From the NCBI RefSeq assembly GCF_913777145.1, contig NZ_CAJYPS010000002.1:44247-108246 (forward strand): DNA of 64,000 nt. Reading direction: 5' to 3'. Positions 16,385-26,318 of the stretch are shown in pieces. Position 1 is the first letter of the stretch. Every line of letters begins with the position of its first letter. A model generated the notes under the pieces. The model worked only from the letters and a program-made list of their open reading frames with translations, searched no databases and was not told where the DNA came from. This DNA is from an uncultured Roseateles sp. GTDB lineage: Bacteria > Pseudomonadota > Gammaproteobacteria > Burkholderiales > Burkholderiaceae_C. Position numbers and translations under genes: made by a program.

Positions 16385-18955
16385 ATGCCCAGCCCCTACG
16401 CCATCGCGCGCCTGCTGCTGCCCACGCAATGGCGGCTGCGCCACCAGATGCTGTGGCTGCTGGCCGGCATCACGACGCTGGCCATGCTGCTGCTGATGCA
16501 GATCTCCAGCCTGCGTCTGTCCGGCGTCGCCACCGACAGTGCGCGCCACTGGGCCGAAGCCATCGCCCACACGGCCGCCGGCGCCGCCGCAGAACGCATC
16601 GCGGCCAACGACCCTGCCGGCCTGGAACGCAGCCTGCGTGAACTGGCCACGCTGCCGGGCCTGCAGCACCTCGAGGCCCGCGATGGCCGCGGACTGCCGC
16701 TGCTGCGCCTGCGCATCACCCCCGACCGCCGCATCGTCGCCGGCGACGCCGCCGGCACGCCCGGCGCCGACATGGTCTGGGCTCCCATGGGCCCGGGCGG
16801 CCGCGACGGCAGCGTGGGCGTGAGTTTCTCGGCCCGCAGCGAGCTGCTGAGCCTGGACGCCCTGCGCTTCGACACGGTGCTGGCGATAGGCGCCAGCGGC
16901 CTGCTGAGCATGATCTGCGCGTCACTGCTGCTGGGCTGGGCGCTGAAGCCGCTGCAGCGCGTCGCGCGCTTCTCGCGCACGCTGGGCGAGACGCCCGGGG
17001 CGCAGCTGCACGAGCGCACCGGCAGCCGCGAGGTGGGCGAGCTGGCCCAGGCCCTCAACGAGGCCTCGCTGACGCTGCGCCAGCAGCTGGACGCGATTCG
17101 CTGCAGCGACCTGCGCACCCAGGGCATCGTCGATGCGGTGCCCGACGCCATCATCGGCGTGGACGAGCGCGGCCTGGTGCTCAGCGCCTCGCCCGCGGTG
17201 GCCAGCGTGTTCGGCTGTGAACCGGTGCAGCTGCTGGGCCAGCCGCTGGCCGAGCTGCTGCCCGGCCTGGACGGTCCGGCCGCCGAGCGCCGCACGCTGG
17301 ACGGGCTCTACATGCGTGCCAGCGCCACCCAGGTCGCGCGCTTCGAGATGGACGCGCTGCGCCATGACGGCACGCGCTTCCCGGCCGAGGTCTCGCTGGC
17401 GCGGCTGGCTCCGCGGGCCGAGGACGGCCCGCAGACCATGCGCTATGCCTGCGCGGTGCGCGACCTCACCGACCAGCGCCTGCTGGACGCCATGCTCAAC
17501 CTGTACGTGCGCGCGCTGGAGTGCAGCAGCAACGGTGTGGCCATTGCCGACCTGGGCCTGCCGGGCCGGCCGCTGATCTACGCGAACGCTGCGTTCGAGC
17601 GCATCACCGGCTACACCCGCGAGGAGGTGACCGGCCGCGGCGGCGACCTGCTGCTGGGCGAGGACACCGACCAGCCCGAGGCCCGCCAGCTGCGCGCCGC
17701 CATCGACGAAGGCCGCAGCGCCAGTGCGGTGCTGCGCCACTACCGCGCAGACGGCAGCCTGTTCTTCGACGAGGTCGCGGTGGCGCCGGTGCTGGACGAA
17801 CAGGGCCAGCCCCGGCACTACGTCTGGATACTCAACGACGTGACCGAGCGCGAGCGCACGCGGCTGGCGATCGCGGAGCGCACCGCGCGGCTGAACGCCA
17901 TCTTCGACCTCAGCCCGGACGGCTTCGTGGTGTTCGACCGCGAGGGGCAGCTGGTCTATGCCAACCCGGCCTTCCTGGCGATGACCGGCTGGAGTGGCGC
18001 GGCGCTGGCCCAGGGCCTGCACCTGGCCGAGTTCGACCTGGCGCTGGCCGGCCTGTGCGGCGCCGACGCGCCCTATGTGCCCACCCGCAGCAGCGACCCC
18101 GATGACAAGGACCGCATCGAGCTGCTACAGCTGGTGCGCCCCCGGCCGCGCACGCTGACCCGGCTGACCCGCCACAACGCGGGGGGGCAGGGCGAGTCCA
18201 TCCTCTACTTCCGCGACGTCACCCACGAGACCGAGGTGGACCGCATGAAGAGCGAGTTCCTGACCACCGCGGCGCACGAGCTGCGCACGCCCATGGTCAG
18301 CGTGTTCGGCTTCACCGAGCTGCTACTGCAGCGGCCGGTGCCCGAGGGCCGACGGCGCGATGTGCTGGAGACCATACACCGCCAGTCCTCGCTGCTGATC
18401 GCGATGATCAACGACCTGCTGGACCTGGCCCGCATCGAGTCCCGCCAGGGCCGCGACCTGCACCGCGAGCGCGTGCCGCTGGGCGAGCTGGTGCGCGACA
18501 CGGTGGAGCGCATGAGCGGCGCGCTGACCGGCCATGAGCTGCACCTGGAGCTGGAGCCGGCGCATGCCGCCCTGGCGCTGTGGGCCGACCCGACCAAGAC
18601 CTCGCAGGCGCTGACCAATGTGCTGTCCAACGCGATCAAGTACTCGCAGCCCGGCAGCGTGGTGCGGCTGAGCAGCCTGCGCGACGGCGAGCAGCTGGGC
18701 CTGGTCGTCAGCGACCAGGGCATAGGCATGACACCGGCGCAGCTGGCCCGCGTGTTCGAGCGCTTCTACCGCGCCGACCCCAGCGGCAACGTACCGGGCA
18801 CCGGCCTGGGCATGAGCCTGGTGAAGGAGATCATGGAGCAGCAGGATGGCCGCGTGGAGGTGCGCAGCGAGCCCGGCCAGGGCACGGTGGTGACGCTGTG
18901 GCTGGCGCTGAGCACGGACCGCGCTGGCGCCATGCTGGCCCCGCCCGCGGGCTGA
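16385..18955 (+). CDS. Membrane sensor histidine kinase with HAMP and three PAS domains
   Basis: The 856-residue kinase has membrane helices near 22-42 and 162-188, a HAMP linker, three PAS domains (about 245-370, 378-495 and 500-615), a HisKA domain with His631 in TTAAHELRTPMVSVFGF, and an HATPase domain with NVLSNAIKYSQPGS, DQGIGMTP and GTGLGMSLVKEI. GGGAG lies six bases before the ATG. It has no receiver of its own. Together with the CheY-like protein just upstream it probably forms a two-component pair, possibly modulated by the kinase-like protein of the same transcript. The periplasmic part is only about 120 residues and gives no hint of the ligand. Confidence 0.88.
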   Translation: MPSPYAIARLLLPTQWRLRHQMLWLLAGITTLAMLLLMQISSLRLSGVATDSARHWAEAIAHTAAGAAAERIAANDPAGLERSLRELATLPGLQHLEARDGRGLPLLRLRITPDRRIVAGDAAGTPGADMVWAPMGPGGRDGSVGVSFSARSELLSLDALRFDTVLAIGASGLLSMICASLLLGWALKPLQRVARFSRTLGETPGAQLHERTGSREVGELAQALNEASLTLRQQLDAIRCSDLRTQGIVDAVPDAIIGVDERGLVLSASPAVASVFGCEPVQLLGQPLAELLPGLDGPAAERRTLDGLYMRASATQVARFEMDALRHDGTRFPAEVSLARLAPRAEDGPQTMRYACAVRDLTDQRLLDAMLNLYVRALECSSNGVAIADLGLPGRPLIYANAAFERITGYTREEVTGRGGDLLLGEDTDQPEARQLRAAIDEGRSASAVLRHYRADGSLFFDEVAVAPVLDEQGQPRHYVWILNDVTERERTRLAIAERTARLNAIFDLSPDGFVVFDREGQLVYANPAFLAMTGWSGAALAQGLHLAEFDLALAGLCGADAPYVPTRSSDPDDKDRIELLQLVRPRPRTLTRLTRHNAGGQGESILYFRDVTHETEVDRMKSEFLTTAAHELRTPMVSVFGFTELLLQRPVPEGRRRDVLETIHRQSSLLIAMINDLLDLARIESRQGRDLHRERVPLGELVRDTVERMSGALTGHELHLELEPAHAALALWADPTKTSQALTNVLSNAIKYSQPGSVVRLSSLRDGEQLGLVVSDQGIGMTPAQLARVFERFYRADPSGNVPGTGLGMSLVKEIMEQQDGRVEVRSEPGQGTVVTLWLALSTDRAGAMLAPPAG

Positions 18956-18971
18956 CGCCCAAGCGACAGCC

Positions 18972-18991
18972 CTGCGCGCCGCCGCGCGCAG
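18972..18991 (+). terminator. Hairpin after the sensor kinase gene
   Basis: CTGCGCGC and GCGCGCAG form a perfect eight-base stem around a four-base loop, 17 bases after the kinase stop codon. No T-run follows, so it may be a weak terminator or an mRNA 3-prime stabiliser. Confidence 0.35.
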
Positions 18992-19027
18992 AATCGTCCG
19001 CATTCAAAGAACGGACGAGGAGACCCC

Positions 19028-19609
19028 ATGAGCGCACGCGCCGGCTTCACCCGCATGGACGAGAGCACCCGCGAGGACTGGGCGCTGATCGTGCCCGAGG
19101 CCATGAAGATGGCCCGCACCCTGCCCGACCGCGTGCTGGACCACCTGCGCCTGCTGGACGGCGACTTCGGCGGCTTTCCGGTGGACCGGCTGACCCACTG
19201 CCTGCAGACCGCCACGCTGGCCCACCGCGACGGCCGCGACGAGGAGTACGTGTGCTGCGCGCTGCTGCACGACATCGGCGACACGCTGGGCAGCTTCAAC
19301 CATGCGGACATCGCGGCCGCCATCCTCAAGCCCTTCGTCAGCGAGGCCAACCTGTGGATGGTGCAGCAGCACGCGATCTTCCAGGGCTACAACTTCTTCC
19401 ACCACCTGGGGCTGGACCGCGAGCTGCACGCGCAGTTCCGTGACCACCCGCACTACCAGCGCACCTGGGAGTTCGTGGAGCGCTACGACAACCCGGCCTT
19501 CGACCCGGCCGCCGAGGCCCTGCCGCTGGACTTCTTTGAGCCCATGCTGCGCCGCCTGATGCGCGAGCCGCGGCAGTCGATCTACAAGGCCGCGCTGCGC
19601 GCGGCCTGA
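19028..19609 (+). CDS. HD-domain protein, PhnZ/MIOX-like
   Basis: The 193-residue protein has an HD metal site: His57 in RLTHCLQTATLA, His81-Asp82 in LLHDIGDTLG, His92 in FNHADIAA and further conserved His residues (QQHAIFQGY). The layout resembles the HD-domain mixed-valent diiron oxygenases such as PhnZ and myo-inositol oxygenase. However, the Tyr and Glu that PhnZ carries before the first His read as FGGFPVD here, so the oxygenase reaction is not assured and it may be a simple phosphohydrolase. GAGGAG precedes the ATG by seven bases. It converges with the MHS symporter gene that ends 4 bp away. Confidence 0.65.
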   Translation: MSARAGFTRMDESTREDWALIVPEAMKMARTLPDRVLDHLRLLDGDFGGFPVDRLTHCLQTATLAHRDGRDEEYVCCALLHDIGDTLGSFNHADIAAAILKPFVSEANLWMVQQHAIFQGYNFFHHLGLDRELHAQFRDHPHYQRTWEFVERYDNPAFDPAAEALPLDFFEPMLRRLMREPRQSIYKAALRAA

Positions 19610-19613
19610 GTCT

Positions 19614-20933
19614 TCAGGCGCCGGCGGCCGGCTGCGCTGCGGCCAGCTCGCGCGTGCTGCCGCGTCGGCCATAGGCCCACAGCGTGGCGCACAGGCTCAG
19701 CGCCGCGGCCAGCGTCATCCACAGGCCCGGCGCCGCGCGGTTGCCGGTGGTCTCGATCAGCCAGGTGGACAGCAGCGGCGTGAAGCCGCCGAACAGCGCC
19801 GTGGCCAGGCTGTACGCGAACGAGAAGCCCGACGTGCGGATGTGCGAGGGAATCAGCTCGGTCAGCGCGACGATGGTGGCGCCGTTGTAGCTGCCGTACA
19901 GGAAGGACAGCCACAGCTCCACCACCAGCATGCGCTGCACGCTGGGTGCGTCCACCAGCCAGCTCATCGCCGGGTAGGCGCTCAGCACCGCCAGCAGCGT
20001 GGTGGTGATCATGATGGGTGCGCGGCCGATGCGGTCCGACAGGCCGCCCATCACCGGCAGCCAGAACAGGTTGGACAGGCCCACGGCCAGCGTGACCATC
20101 AGGCTGTCGGCGGTGCTGAGCTTGAGCACGCTCTTGCCAAAGGTGGGCGTGTAGACCGTGATCAGGTAGAAGGACACGGTGGTCATCACCACCAGCAGCG
20201 TGCCCAGCAGCACCGTGCGGCGGTGCTGCACCAGGCCGCGCAGCACCTCGCCGAAGCTGGGGCGGTGCGGCGACTTCAGGAAGGCCTCGGTCTCCTGCAG
20301 CGAACGCCGGATCACGAAGATGGCCGGGATGATGAGGCAGCCCACGAAGAAGGGGATGCGCCAGCCCCAGGCGTCCACCGTCGCCTTGTCCAGCCACTGG
20401 TTGAGGCCATAGCCCAGCAGCGCCGACACGACGATGGCCAGCTGCTGGCTGCCCGACTGCCAGCTCACATAGAAGCCGCGCCGGCCCGGCGGCGCGATCT
20501 CGGCCAGATACACCGACACGCCGCCCAGCTCCACGCCGGCCGACAGGCCCTGCAGCAGCCGGCCTATCAGCACCAGCGCCGGCGCCAGCAAGCCGATGGT
20601 CTCGTAGCCCGGCACGAAGGCCACCAATGCCGTGCCCACGGCCATGATGGCCAGCGTCAGCAGCAGGCCCTTGCGCCGCCCCATGCGGTCCACATAGGCG
20701 CCCAGCACCACCGCGCCCAGCGGCCGCATCAGAAAGCCCGCGCCGAAGGTCGCGAAGGTCAGCATCAGCGACGCGTACTCGCTGCTGGCCGGAAAGAAGG
20801 CCTTGGCGATCGCGGTGGCGTAGAAGCCGAACAGGAAGAAGTCGAACATCTCGATGAAGTTGCCGCTGGTCACGCGGACCACGGCTCCCAGACCGGATGG
20901 GCGCGCACGCGGCGCAGCGGTGGATGAATGCAT
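19614..20933 (-). CDS. MHS-family MFS symporter, citrate/tricarballylate type (copy A)
   Basis: This 439-residue, 12-helix proton symporter closely follows the citrate transporter family: [73 protein letters not shown] (the MFS loop region) and [21 protein letters not shown]. The likely substrate is a tricarboxylate such as citrate or tricarballylate, by family resemblance. It lies 38 bp downstream of a ModA-like binding protein gene on the same strand. A near-duplicate is encoded at 22839-24140. Confidence 0.88.
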   Translation of the reverse strand: MHSSTAAPRARPSGLGAVVRVTSGNFIEMFDFFLFGFYATAIAKAFFPASSEYASLMLTFATFGAGFLMRPLGAVVLGAYVDRMGRRKGLLLTLAIMAVGTALVAFVPGYETIGLLAPALVLIGRLLQGLSAGVELGGVSVYLAEIAPPGRRGFYVSWQSGSQQLAIVVSALLGYGLNQWLDKATVDAWGWRIPFFVGCLIIPAIFVIRRSLQETEAFLKSPHRPSFGEVLRGLVQHRRTVLLGTLLVVMTTVSFYLITVYTPTFGKSVLKLSTADSLMVTLAVGLSNLFWLPVMGGLSDRIGRAPIMITTTLLAVLSAYPAMSWLVDAPSVQRMLVVELWLSFLYGSYNGATIVALTELIPSHIRTSGFSFAYSLATALFGGFTPLLSTWLIETTGNRAAPGLWMTLAAALSLCATLWAYGRRGSTRELAAAQPAAGA

Positions 20934-20971
20934 GTTGTCTCCTGGTTGGAACTTATGAGAGCCCGGCGGCG

Positions 20972-21799
20972 TCAGCGCGCCTTGGGCTGCAGGCCGGTGG
21001 CCGCGATCAGCGGCGCGCTCTCGGGCGAAGCCAGCGCACGGATGAAGGCGCGCGCCTGCTCCGTGTGGGCACTGCCCTTGGCGATGGCCGCCGCATAGGG
21101 CGTCACGTGCTGGATCTCGTCGGGCAGGTCGGCCACGATGTCTATGCCGGCCACCGGTTGCAGCTCGCTGCGCTGCTGGCAGCCCAGCGCCACCTCGTGG
21201 CGCGCGACGATCTCACCCACCGGCGTGGCCGGGATCTGCCGGCCCTTGGCCTTGACCTCGGCCGCGATGCCCAGGCGGTCCAGCAGCTGGCCCTGGATGT
21301 ACTCGCCGCTGGCGCTGTCCGACCAGGCCACCGAGGGTGCGGCCAGCAGCGCCTCGCGCACCTTGGCCACCGTGGAGAGGTCCGGGTGCGGCGCACCGGC
21401 CGCCACCGCGCAGGCGATGCGCGAATCCGCCAGCACCACCTTGCTGCCGGGCACCAGCTGACCCTGGGTCATCAGGCGGTCCAGCGCGCTGCCGACCATG
21501 ATGACCACATCGATGGGCTCGCCGCGCTGCAGCCGCGCGGGAATCGCGTCATGGGTCTGGCCCATGGAGGGCCCCCACAGCAGGTTCACCGGCCGGCCCT
21601 GGGCCTGCTCACGCGCGGCCAGCGCGCGGAAGGCCGCCGCAAAGCCACCGGACGACACCACGTTCAGGCGCACGCCCTCGGTCGAGGCCCCCGCCGCAAC
21701 CGGCGCCGCCTGCGCCGCCTGCGCCGCCGCGGCGCCCACCAGCGCCAGCGCGCCCACCCAGCCGCGGGCCTTGCTGCCCCAGCACATGTCCAGCATCAC
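20972..21799 (-). CDS. ModA-like extracellular solute-binding protein
   Basis: The 275-residue protein has a signal peptide ([20 protein letters not shown]) and a molybdate-binding-protein-like fold: [38 protein letters not shown] and [20 protein letters not shown]. No molybdate ABC permease or ATPase genes accompany it, and its partner gene encodes an MHS symporter, so molybdate is unlikely as substrate. Such ModA-like orphans are often seen near organic-acid transport genes in Burkholderiales. It is transcribed divergently from a LysR regulator, which probably controls it. Confidence 0.75.
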   Translation of the reverse strand: MMLDMCWGSKARGWVGALALVGAAAAQAAQAAPVAAGASTEGVRLNVVSSGGFAAAFRALAAREQAQGRPVNLLWGPSMGQTHDAIPARLQRGEPIDVVIMVGSALDRLMTQGQLVPGSKVVLADSRIACAVAAGAPHPDLSTVAKVREALLAAPSVAWSDSASGEYIQGQLLDRLGIAAEVKAKGRQIPATPVGEIVARHEVALGCQQRSELQPVAGIDIVADLPDEIQHVTPYAAAIAKGSAHTEQARAFIRALASPESAPLIAATGLQPKAR

Positions 21800-21896
21800 A
21801 TCACTCCTTCAAGGCCGCGGCCCACCCCTGGGGCGGCCGCGTGCCGGCATGCTGAGCGTTGGGGCCATGCTTGGCCAGTGCAATGTTCGATACCAT

Positions 21897-21915
21897 CGTT
21901 GCATGAGAAGCAACG
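21897..21915 (+). promoter_or_regulatory. Inverted repeat enclosing the LysR start codon
   Basis: CGTTGC at 21897-21902 and GCAACG at 21910-21915 form a perfect six-base inverted repeat whose seven-base loop contains the ATG of the LysR gene. There is no recognisable ribosome-binding site upstream. The structure could limit initiation or be an autoregulatory binding site. Confidence 0.4.
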
Positions 21916-22820
21916 GTTTCGACCTGGACCAGCTGCGCGCCTTCGTGGCGGTGGCCGACCGGCTGAACTTCCGCCAGGCGGCCGAGGACATCCACCTGTC
22001 ACCGCCGGCGCTGAGCCGGCGCATCGAGCGCCTGGAAGCGCAGCTGGGCGCGCGGCTGTTCGAGCGCAGCTCGCGCGCGGTGCGCCTGACCCGCACCGGC
22101 GAGGCCTTCCAGCAGCGGGTGCGCAACATCCTGGAGGACCTGGAGGCCGCGGTGCTGGGCATAGACGAGCTGGTGTCCGGCCAGGGCGGCCGGGTCACGG
22201 TGGCCTGCGTGCCCTCGGTGGCGCTGCGCCTGCTGCCGGCGGCCATCCAGGCCTTCCAGCGCGAGCTGCCGCGCGTGCAGGTACGGGTGCAGGACGACGC
22301 GATGCAGGTGATCGCGCTGAGCGTGCTCAGCGGCGAGGCGGATTTCGCGATCGGCTTCGCCGCCGGCGAGGAGCTGCCGGGCTTGCAGGTGGAGACGCTG
22401 CTCAGCGACCCCTATGTGCTGGCCGTGCCGCGCGAGCATGCGCTGGCACGCCGCAAGCGGCTGCGCTGGCAGGAGCTGAAGGACTGGCCGCTGGTGGGCC
22501 TGATGCGCGGCGGCGGCAACCGCCAGCTGCTGGAGCGCCACCTGGACGACATCGCGCTGCCGCTGCGGCCGCAGTACGAGGCGGCCCATGTGGCCGCGCT
22601 GCTGGGCCTGGTGGAGGCCGGCCTGGGCGTGGGCGTGGTGCCGTCGCTGGCCCTGCCTGCCGATCACCCCCGGCTGCAGGCGGTGGCGCTGGTGGAGCCG
22701 GCACTGAGCCGCGAGCTGGCGCTGATCACGCCCAGGGCGCGCCGGCTGGGGCCGGTGGCGCAAAGGCTGCTGGAGCAGCTGCGCCAGCAGGTCGGCTCGG
22801 GACAGGCCGGCAAGGCCTGA
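21903..22820 (+). CDS. LysR-type transcriptional regulator
   Basis: The 305-residue protein has the LysR N-terminal helix-turn-helix (LDQLRAFVAVADRLNFRQAA, then LSPPALSRRIERLEAQLG) and a two-lobed effector domain (VTVACVPSVALRLLPAAIQA and LLGLVEAGLGVGVVPSLAL). It is divergent from the ModA-like gene and its MHS symporter, with 103 bp between, and convergent with the second MHS symporter. By the usual LysR arrangement it should regulate the divergent operon, perhaps in response to the transported organic acid. The ATG at 21903 is placed by homology at the start of the helix-turn-helix, though no ribosome-binding site is visible. Confidence 0.88.
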   Translation: MRSNGFDLDQLRAFVAVADRLNFRQAAEDIHLSPPALSRRIERLEAQLGARLFERSSRAVRLTRTGEAFQQRVRNILEDLEAAVLGIDELVSGQGGRVTVACVPSVALRLLPAAIQAFQRELPRVQVRVQDDAMQVIALSVLSGEADFAIGFAAGEELPGLQVETLLSDPYVLAVPREHALARRKRLRWQELKDWPLVGLMRGGGNRQLLERHLDDIALPLRPQYEAAHVAALLGLVEAGLGVGVVPSLALPADHPRLQAVALVEPALSRELALITPRARRLGPVAQRLLEQLRQQVGSGQAGKA

Positions 22821-22838
22821 CCCCGCGGCACTCGACGC

Positions 22839-24140
22839 TCAGGCGCCGACCGCGCCCTGCTCCTCGTCCTGGTGGCGACCGGCGCCATTGCCATACAGCC
22901 ACAGCGTCGCGCCCAGGCTGATGGCGGCGGCCATGGTCACCCACAGGCCCGGCGCCGCGCGATTGCCGGTCACCTCGATCAGCCAGGTGGACACCAGCGG
23001 CGTGAAGCCGCCGAAGATGGCCGTGGCCAGGCTGTAGGCGAACGAGAAGCCCGCGGTGCGGATGTGCGGCGGGATCAGCTCGGTCAGCGCCACCACGGTG
23101 GCGCCGTTGTAGCTGCCGTACAGGAAGGACAGCCACAGCTCCACTTCCAGCATGTGGGCGAAGCTGGGCGAGGCCACCAGCCAGCTCATCGCCGGATAGG
23201 CGGTCAGCAGGGCCAGCAGCGTGGTCGCGATCATGATGGGGGCGCGGCCTATGCGGTCCGACAGCGCGCCCATGACCGGCAACCAGAACAGATTGGACAG
23301 CCCCACGGCCAGCGTCACGATCAGCGCGTCCGAGGTGCTGAGCTTGAGCACGCTCTTGCCGAAGGTGGGCGTGTAGACCGTGATCAGGTAGAAGGACACC
23401 GTGGTCATCACGATCAGCAGCGTGCCGAACAGCACGGTGCGGCCATGCTGCACCAGGCCGCGCAGCACCTCGCCGAAGCTGGGGCGGTGCGGCGACTTCA
23501 GAAAGGCCTCGGTCTCCTGCAGCGAGCGCCGGATCACGAACAGGCCGGGGATGATGAGGCAGCCAATGAAGAAGGGAATGCGCCAGCCCCAGGCGTCCAG
23601 CTCGCTGCGCGGCAGCAGCTGGTTGAGGCCGTAGCCCAGCAGCGCCGACACGATGACCGCCACCTGCTGGCTGCCCGACTGCCAGCTCACGTAGAAGCCC
23701 TGACGGCCCGGCGGCGCAATCTCGGCCAGATACACCGACACGCCACCCAGCTCCACGCCGGCCGACAGGCCCTGCAGCAGCCGGCCCAGCAGCACCAGCG
23801 TGGGCGCCAGCAGGCCGATGGTCTCGTAGCTGGGCACGAAGGCCACCAAGGCCGTACCCACCGCCATCAGCGACAGCGTCAGCAGCAGGCCCTTGCGGCG
23901 GCCCATGCGGTCGATGTAGGCGCCCAGCACCACCGCGCCCAGCGGGCGCATCAGAAAGCCCACGCCAAAGCTTGCGAAGGTCAGCATCAGCGACGCGTAC
24001 TCGCTGTCGGCCGGGAAGAAGGCCTTGGCGATCGCGGTCGCGTAGAAGCCGAACAGGAAAAAGTCGAACATCTCGATGAAGTTGCCGCTGGTCACCCGGA
24101 CCACGGCTCCTGCACCGGACGTCTTGCGCGCTGCCGACAT
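22839..24140 (-). CDS. MHS-family MFS symporter, citrate/tricarballylate type (copy B)
   Basis: This 433-residue symporter matches copy A over nearly its whole length, including [20 protein letters not shown], the [20 protein letters not shown] loop and [20 protein letters not shown]; differences concentrate at the termini and in the segment [18 protein letters not shown] lies six bases before the ATG at 24140; an ATG two codons earlier overlaps that site. It is transcribed alone, with no binding-protein gene of its own. Two such close copies 2 kb apart point to a local duplication, possibly with differing substrates or regulation. Confidence 0.87.
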   Translation of the reverse strand: MSAARKTSGAGAVVRVTSGNFIEMFDFFLFGFYATAIAKAFFPADSEYASLMLTFASFGVGFLMRPLGAVVLGAYIDRMGRRKGLLLTLSLMAVGTALVAFVPSYETIGLLAPTLVLLGRLLQGLSAGVELGGVSVYLAEIAPPGRQGFYVSWQSGSQQVAVIVSALLGYGLNQLLPRSELDAWGWRIPFFIGCLIIPGLFVIRRSLQETEAFLKSPHRPSFGEVLRGLVQHGRTVLFGTLLIVMTTVSFYLITVYTPTFGKSVLKLSTSDALIVTLAVGLSNLFWLPVMGALSDRIGRAPIMIATTLLALLTAYPAMSWLVASPSFAHMLEVELWLSFLYGSYNGATVVALTELIPPHIRTAGFSFAYSLATAIFGGFTPLVSTWLIEVTGNRAAPGLWVTMAAAISLGATLWLYGNGAGRHQDEEQGAVGA

Positions 24141-24243
24141 GGGCATCTCCGAAGCTAGATGCAGGTCAGGCTAACACGCTGACTTTTCGGAGCGCGCTAC
24201 AAAACTTAACCCCTACGACACACAGGGCCGGGCGCCGCCGGCC

Positions 24244-25008
24244 TCAATGCAGCGCGGACAGGAATTGCTGCAGTTCAGGCGTCTGCGGGGCCCCGAAGAG
24301 CTGCTCGGGCGGCCCCATTTCGTGCACTTTGCCCTGATGCATGAAGATCACGCGGCTGCTGACCTTGCGCGCAAAGCCCATCTCGTGCGTGACCATCATC
24401 AGCGTCATGCCCTCGCGCGCCAGGCCCTCCACGACCTGCAGCACCTCGCCCACCAGCTCCGGATCCAGCGCCGACGTGATCTCGTCGCACAGCAGGATGC
24501 GCGGCTCCATCGCCAGCGCCCGCGCGATCGCGACACGCTGCTGCTGGCCACCCGAGAGCTGGCTGGGGAAATGGTCGAACTTCTCGGCCAGGCCCACGCG
24601 GCTCAGCAGCGCTCGCGCGCGGCTCTCCAGCTCGGCACCGGCGAGCTTCTTCACCAGACCCGGCGCCAGCATCACGTTGCGCCCGGCGCTGAGGTGGGGG
24701 AACAGGTTGAAGGACTGGAAGATCATGCCCACGCGCTGGCGCAGCTCGCGCAGCGCGGCAGCGTCGTCCACGCGCAAGGCCTGACCCTCCACCTGCAGCG
24801 CGCCGCGCTGGAAGCGCTCCAGCCCGTTGATGCAGCGCAGCAGCGTGCTCTTGCCCGAACCGCTCTTGCCGATGATGCAGACCACCTCGCCGGGCTGCAC
24901 GTCGAGATCGATGCCGCGCAGCACCTCGTGCTGGCCGTAGGCCTTGTAGAGCCCGCGCAGGTGCACGGCGGGCACCGCGGGCGCGGCGGTGGAGTCAACC
25001 GGGGACAT
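24244..25008 (-). CDS. Polar amino acid ABC transporter ATP-binding protein
   Basis: The 254-residue ATPase has Walker [10 protein letters not shown], the signature [15 protein letters not shown] and Walker B with [20 protein letters not shown], the form typical of the GlnQ/ArtP/HisP group. The sequence [14 protein letters not shown] holds the Q-loop. Its start overlaps the end of the second permease gene by 14 bp. It is the last gene of the operon that begins with the GntR regulator at 27853. Confidence 0.92.
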   Translation of the reverse strand: MSPVDSTAAPAVPAVHLRGLYKAYGQHEVLRGIDLDVQPGEVVCIIGKSGSGKSTLLRCINGLERFQRGALQVEGQALRVDDAAALRELRQRVGMIFQSFNLFPHLSAGRNVMLAPGLVKKLAGAELESRARALLSRVGLAEKFDHFPSQLSGGQQQRVAIARALAMEPRILLCDEITSALDPELVGEVLQVVEGLAREGMTLMMVTHEMGFARKVSSRVIFMHQGKVHEMGPPEQLFGAPQTPELQQFLSALH

Positions 25009-25645
25009 GCCATTTCCTTTCGAGTGAACGGGCCAGCTGGCTCACCGGGAAGCACAGCACGAAGTACAGCAGCGCGACCAGGCTGTAGACCAGGAAGGGC
25101 TGGAAGGTGGCGTTGGTGATCATGGTGCCGGCCTTGGTGAGCTCGATGAAGCCGATCACCGAGGCCAGCGCCGTGCCCTTGATGACCTGCACCAGGAAAC
25201 CCACCGTGGGAGCGACCGCGAGGCGGCCGGCCTGCGGCAGCACCACATGGCGCAAGAGCTGACCCCGGCTCATCGCCAGACTCTCGGCGGCCTCCCACTG
25301 GCCGCGCGGCACGGCCAGCACGCAGCCCTGCCAGATCTCGGTCAGGAAGGCGCTGGTGTAGAGCGACAGCGCCAGCGCGGCCGAGGTCCAGGCCGAGGTC
25401 TCCACGCCCAGGAAGGCCAGGCCGAAATAGGCCAGGAAGAGCTGGGTCAGCAGCGGTGTGCCCTGGAAGACCTGCACATAGGCGGCCACCAGGCGGCGCG
25501 GCGCGCGGCCCGGGCTCTGGCGCCACAGCAGCAGCGCCAGCCCCAGCAGGCCGCCGCCCACGAAGGCCAGCAGCGACAAGCCCACGGTCCAGCGCGCAGC
25601 CAGCAGCAGGTTGCGCAGGATGTCCCAGACGGTGAACTCAACCAT
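24995..25645 (-). CDS. Polar amino acid ABC transporter permease (second)
   Basis: This 216-residue inner-membrane subunit starts MVEFTVWDILRNLLLAARWT and has the HisM/GlnP permease fold with the cytoplasmic loop EAAESLAMSRGQLLRHVVLPQA contacting the ATPase. GGGAGG lies seven bases before the ATG at 25645, which supports this start over one 11 codons upstream. It overlaps the first permease gene by 8 bp and the ATPase gene by 14 bp, so the set is tightly coupled. Confidence 0.9.
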   Translation of the reverse strand: MVEFTVWDILRNLLLAARWTVGLSLLAFVGGGLLGLALLLWRQSPGRAPRRLVAAYVQVFQGTPLLTQLFLAYFGLAFLGVETSAWTSAALALSLYTSAFLTEIWQGCVLAVPRGQWEAAESLAMSRGQLLRHVVLPQAGRLAVAPTVGFLVQVIKGTALASVIGFIELTKAGTMITNATFQPFLVYSLVALLYFVLCFPVSQLARSLERKWHVPG

Positions 25646-26306
25646 GGGCACCTCCCAGCCAGCGCCGGCCCAGCGCATTGAGCACGCGGCGCAGCGTCAT
25701 CGCCAGCAGCAGGTAGAGCGCCGCCGCGACGATGAAGGACTCGAACGCGCGGAAGTTGCGGCTCTGGATCAGGTTGGCCGCCTGGTTCAGCTCCTCGGTG
25801 GAGATCTGGCCGCACACCGACGAGCCCAGCATCACGATGATGATCTGGCTCACCAGCGCCGGCCACACGCGCCGCAGCGCCGGCGGCAGCACCACATGCA
25901 CAAAGGTCTGGGCCGGCGTGAGGGCCAGGCTTTGCGCGGCCTCGATCTGGCCGCGCGGCGTAGCGCGCATGCCGGCGCGCACGATCTCGGTGGCGTAGGC
26001 GCCCAGGTTCACCACCATCGCGATCACGCTGGCCAGCTCGGGGCTGAGCTGCACGCCCAGCGCCGGCAGGCCGAAGAAGATGAAGAACAGCTGCACGATG
26101 AAGGGCGTGTTGCGGATCAGCTCCACATACAGGCCCACGCCCCAGCGCAGCGGCGCCGGCCCCTCGTTGCGCGCCCAGGCCGCGGCGATGCCCAGCGCCA
26201 CGCCGGCCACGGTGGACACCGCGGTCAGGCCCAGCGTCCAGGCCACGCCCTTGGCCAGCAGCGGCCACTGGGCCAGCACCGCACCGAAATCAAGCTCGAT
26301 GGCCAT
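25638..26306 (-). CDS. Polar amino acid ABC transporter permease (first)
   Basis: The 222-residue permease begins MAIELDFGAVLAQWPLLAKG, with five or so membrane helices and the EAA loop IEAAQSLALTPAQTFVHVVLPPALR. It forms the channel with the second permease. It starts 12 bp after the binding-protein gene. The paired permeases of different sequence suggest a heterodimer as in HisQM. Confidence 0.9.
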   Translation of the reverse strand: MAIELDFGAVLAQWPLLAKGVAWTLGLTAVSTVAGVALGIAAAWARNEGPAPLRWGVGLYVELIRNTPFIVQLFFIFFGLPALGVQLSPELASVIAMVVNLGAYATEIVRAGMRATPRGQIEAAQSLALTPAQTFVHVVLPPALRRVWPALVSQIIIVMLGSSVCGQISTEELNQAANLIQSRNFRAFESFIVAAALYLLLAMTLRRVLNALGRRWLGGAHG

Positions 26307-26318
26307 GGCCGCCTCGGC

